From assembly GCA_964020975.1 (NCBI GenBank), contig OZ026618.1:39422546-39486545 (forward strand): 64,000 nucleotides of DNA, given 5' to 3'. Positions 61,050 to 64,000 of this stretch are shown here, piece by piece. The notes under the pieces are model-generated. The model saw only the letters and a list, made by a program, of their open reading frames with translations. It was not told the origin of the DNA and ran no database searches. Each line of letters begins with the position of its first letter. The stretch's first letter is position 1. Source of the DNA: Hermodice carunculata (Eukaryota; Annelida; Polychaeta; Eunicida; Amphinomidae). The translations under genes were made by a program, and so were the position numbers.

Positions 61050-64000
61050 AAACCTATCTCTATGGCATCTAACCTTGACTTGGTTGGTGTTGCTCCTGGT
61101 TAATTATTCATAAAGTTATGATGCCTCTTTCTTACAGACCAGGGCACTCCCGACCTTGGCCACAAATTATAACAAGGAGGCTGTGGACCTGACTACCTGG
61201 AGAGCTGGGTATTGTGGGTTACACTAGGGTCAGTGTCCATGTTCCCTTGTGCCTGGTCCACTGTAGGCTGTTCTACTTCACTGGTTTGATTACCTTGACC
61301 AGCACCATTTGTGCTTGGCTCATGTTCATTGTCGCCTGGGGTAATATCTCCAGGGATGTATGTTGGAACATGCAACTTGCCTTCTCACAATAGCTGTGTC
61401 CTGTCAGCTTTCTTGCCATTTATATTTTGTTTACATTCCCTAAATGGCTTATACTCAGTATTGTGTTTTTCCCAGATTGCTTCTGGGTAAAATAGTCTGA
61501 TGTGTTCTCCTCGGACCACTTAAATATCTCCAGAGGACTGGTGCCTAATTTTCTATAATCCTGTAAAATGGTCACTATGGAGATTCAAACTTCGCTGTCT
61601 TCCCTGCTAGAGAGCTATAATTATAAAAAATGCACAGGATCAGACAGTATATATTTTAACTTTTTGGCTGTTTTTTGTCATAATAATGTTTCTTACACTC
61701 CCTTGCCTCCTTGATGTTGTCTTTTGCTTGTACATATGAATGATGGAGGCCTTCAACATGGTGGGTACATAATCCTCCCCAAGATACACAAGTCAGGGTT
61801 GCAACAAAGTGTCCATGGGGAGCACTGGATCTCTCCCACAGACCCGGAAAAATGGCATAACTAGCGAGCATTCTATACTGAGTTTCTGTACGCTATGATA
61901 GCATGAGGAACACACTTGTCCCAGATCCTTTCATCTTTTCTGCCAGTGCCTTTTTGCGTTCAAATAATTCATTACCCATTGGTACCTTTCAACCTTGTTG
62001 TTTCCACTTGGGTGATATAGCACTGTTGTGACACATGCCACATTTAGCTCACTGGTGAAAGGTCAATAATTGCATAGCAAGATTCCGTTCCCCTGTCCGA
62101 AAGTAAAATTGGCATGCATGAATGATGTGGAATAAAATCTTCCAGCAAGATTTTTGCTTCTGTTTCAGCACATTTGTCGGGTACAGAGTAGGCCTCCGGG
62201 TAATTAATAAAATTGTCAATTGGTGTGATCACATTGCCACTACTGAAAATAGTTGGAAAGGGGCAATAGGTGTCAATAGCTGCAATTTGGAAAGAAGTAT
62301 TGGGCAAGGGATCTTCTAGCATTTCATATATTTTCTTTGTCAGTTTGCATGCATTACAGGTATGGCGCTGCTGAACATGCAGTAACACAATCCTGATGCC
62401 TGTTTTTCCAAGAATAGCATCTGCGCACTTTATCATACATTTTGTCTATACCCATTTGTCCCTCATGGTCATGATATCTTTCTTACACCAAAGGAATGAG
62501 CCAGACAGGGAGAACCACTTGTAATTTTGGGTTGGGGTCTAAGCACACACCGGGGTAGTGTGCTACAGCACTCTCCCGTCAATGGCAAATCCGTGAATAG
62601 ATCTGCTTTCTTCACCTTTTTACTGTAAATCAGATAAACTTTTTTGCGGCATGCGTGTTCTGCCCTTGCAATTCTCTCAGCTTACTTTTTGGGGGAGAGT
62701 TACTATAGATTCAATTGGTTCCTCTGAATCTATGATGTTATGACCCTCTTGTTCCCCTTCCTCAGTATCTGCCATAGGCTAACTGAGATTTTTATTTGGT
62801 TCCCTTGTATTTTGTAACATCAAGTTCCCAATGTGCGACCAGCCTATTTGCAGCATTGTCACTGACAAACATTGATGTATCTCCAGACTCTTGATCTCTG
62901 GGGACCAGTCTACTCAAGAAGTCACCTTCATGTAGTCTACTTGGGCGGTAAAGGATAGTACAGTCATACTTTGATAGCATGATGGCCCACCTTTGAACCC
63001 GTGCATTTTTTTATTTTTTAGGAAACAATGACCAAATGAGTGCATCATCCATAAAAAACATTGAGCTTGGCACCAAGCAGGTAGTGATGTAGCTTTTGCA
63101 CAGCAAAAGTGACAGACTATGCCGCCATTTCTATAAAATACCACTTTTGCTACCCTGGGAACAACTTGTGCGACAAATATGGTATAACTTTCTCACCTTA
63201 AGGGTGAGGCTGAAAATGGCGGAGATTGCAAAATCACTGGCATCTGTATGTAAATGTAATGGTCTGTCCAATTTTGCATGAAGTAAATTTAGACTTGTTA
63301 GAAAATGTTTCAAAGTGTCAAATGCATTCTGCTTTGCCCCCCCCCCCCCCATTTAAAATGGACTTTTGTGTTAATGCCATCATTGATTGGGCAATGTGAC
63401 TGAAATTAGGGAACCTTATGTTAAAACTCTACCATCCCTACAAAAGCATGTACTCCACGAACATTTTTGAGAGCAGGCATCTTCTGCATTTTTTTATTTT
63501 ATCTTGCTTATTGGTGGTGTAGTTTCTTCTTAAGACAATACATGTCCCCAAAAATTGACTTTCTTTTCAGCAAGGTGACATTTGGGCCCTTTCGACTTCA
63601 TGTGCTCATGCAACCTCTCAATAACTTGTCGCACGTGAGCCATGTGTGAAACAAATTTTTTTGAATGGCAGGCTGAATCCTCCATAAAAGCAATTTAAAA
63701 TTCATGTTGCATGCCTCAAAGACTTTATTCACAGTGTGTTGAAATTCAAAGACACGCCCATCAGTACAAAATTGTATTCAAACAGGAGCTTGTGGTAAAT
63801 AAAAGCAGTGTTTTCTTTATCGTCTTCTTTGATAGGACATTGACTGTACCCCATAAACATGTCTACCATACTTTCGTAATTGGGTTCCTTGTCTTAGATC
63901 ATTGTGTCTTCATATTTGGCTATGGGTAAATATTTTATGCACAACCTGGTTCAACTTTCTGTAATCACTAATGTGAGTTGTCAATTTAGCTTGGGCACAA
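61050..64000 (-). mobile_element. Ty3/gypsy-type LTR retrotransposon fossil, pol
   Basis: The reverse strand shows pol domains in Ty3/gypsy order: reverse transcriptase (about 64000-63400), RNase H (about 63350-62800, with the family's HTDASDF and LYRPSRLHEGD motifs), integrase core (about 62440-62040) and a post-integrase tail (about 61870-61200). RT before integrase excludes the Ty1/copia order. The gag end lies outside the right edge. No long terminal repeat was identified. The copy is broken in many places (well over five interruptions) and looks old. The end near 61050 is approximate. Confidence 0.8.

Overview
This is a eukaryotic, AT-rich, repeat-dominated stretch with no complete host protein-coding gene that I can support. 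The mix of L1/Tx1-type and other LINEs, short DNA transposons with clear target-site duplications, tandem-repeat-cored elements rich in AGGTCA/TGACCT words, a Ty3/gypsy fossil, long microsatellites and the frequent word TAGGCCTA suggests a marine invertebrate, perhaps an echinoderm, hemichordate or other deuterostome. That taxon call is inference from repeat style only.

Layout. 0.6-3.1 kb is a degenerate ~52-bp minisatellite interrupted by a reverse-strand LINE 3' end. 3.8-4.2 kb holds triplet microsatellites and a duplicated ~177-bp segment. 5.46-5.81 kb is a 358-bp MITE with a TAA duplication. 6.18-6.35 kb is a candidate host exon with a BH3-like helix. 7.5-11.3 kb is a decayed LINE (endonuclease, reverse transcriptase, C-terminal Cys/His motif); a second copy of the same family lies reversed at 19.4-20.75 kb. 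12.0-13.1 kb and 15.7-16.7 kb are tandem arrays, and a different, internally deleted LINE lies at 13.5-15.7 kb. 21.76-22.11 and 23.60-23.89 kb are two more short inverted-repeat transposons, each with an 8-bp duplication. A tRNA-like SINE head and an (AT)n tract lie at 24.3-24.5 kb.

26.7-31.25 kb is a nested tandem-repeat region. An outer ~520-bp repeat array contains a 21-bp palindromic minisatellite and is split by a 2.87-kb element with a hairpin at each end (27.92-30.79 kb). That inner element carries its own 147-bp and ~520-bp arrays and a (GAC)n tract, an architecture like the bivalve pearl/Helentron-associated elements. 31.3-36 kb is mostly unassigned, with one well-spliced-looking reverse-strand exon candidate at 32.2 kb. 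36.1-39.06 kb is a reverse-strand L1/Tx1-like ORF2 fossil whose reverse-transcriptase core is absent where the 3' end of another LINE is inserted. A reverse-strand ORF1p-like fossil lies at 41.5-42.3 kb. 47.49-48.22 kb is a 724-bp inverted-repeat transposon with a 9-bp flanking repeat. 48.2-58.2 kb shows little. 58.2-59.1 kb is a forward ORF1p-like fossil of a different LINE family. The right edge (61.05-64.0 kb) is a broken Ty3/gypsy-type pol region on the reverse strand that continues beyond the window.

The genes present are therefore mostly dead mobile-element genes. The points most worth following are the BH3-like exon, the hairpin-ended element with its recurrent palindromic TGACCTTG...CAAGGTCA core, and the set of four short DNA transposons with clean target duplications.
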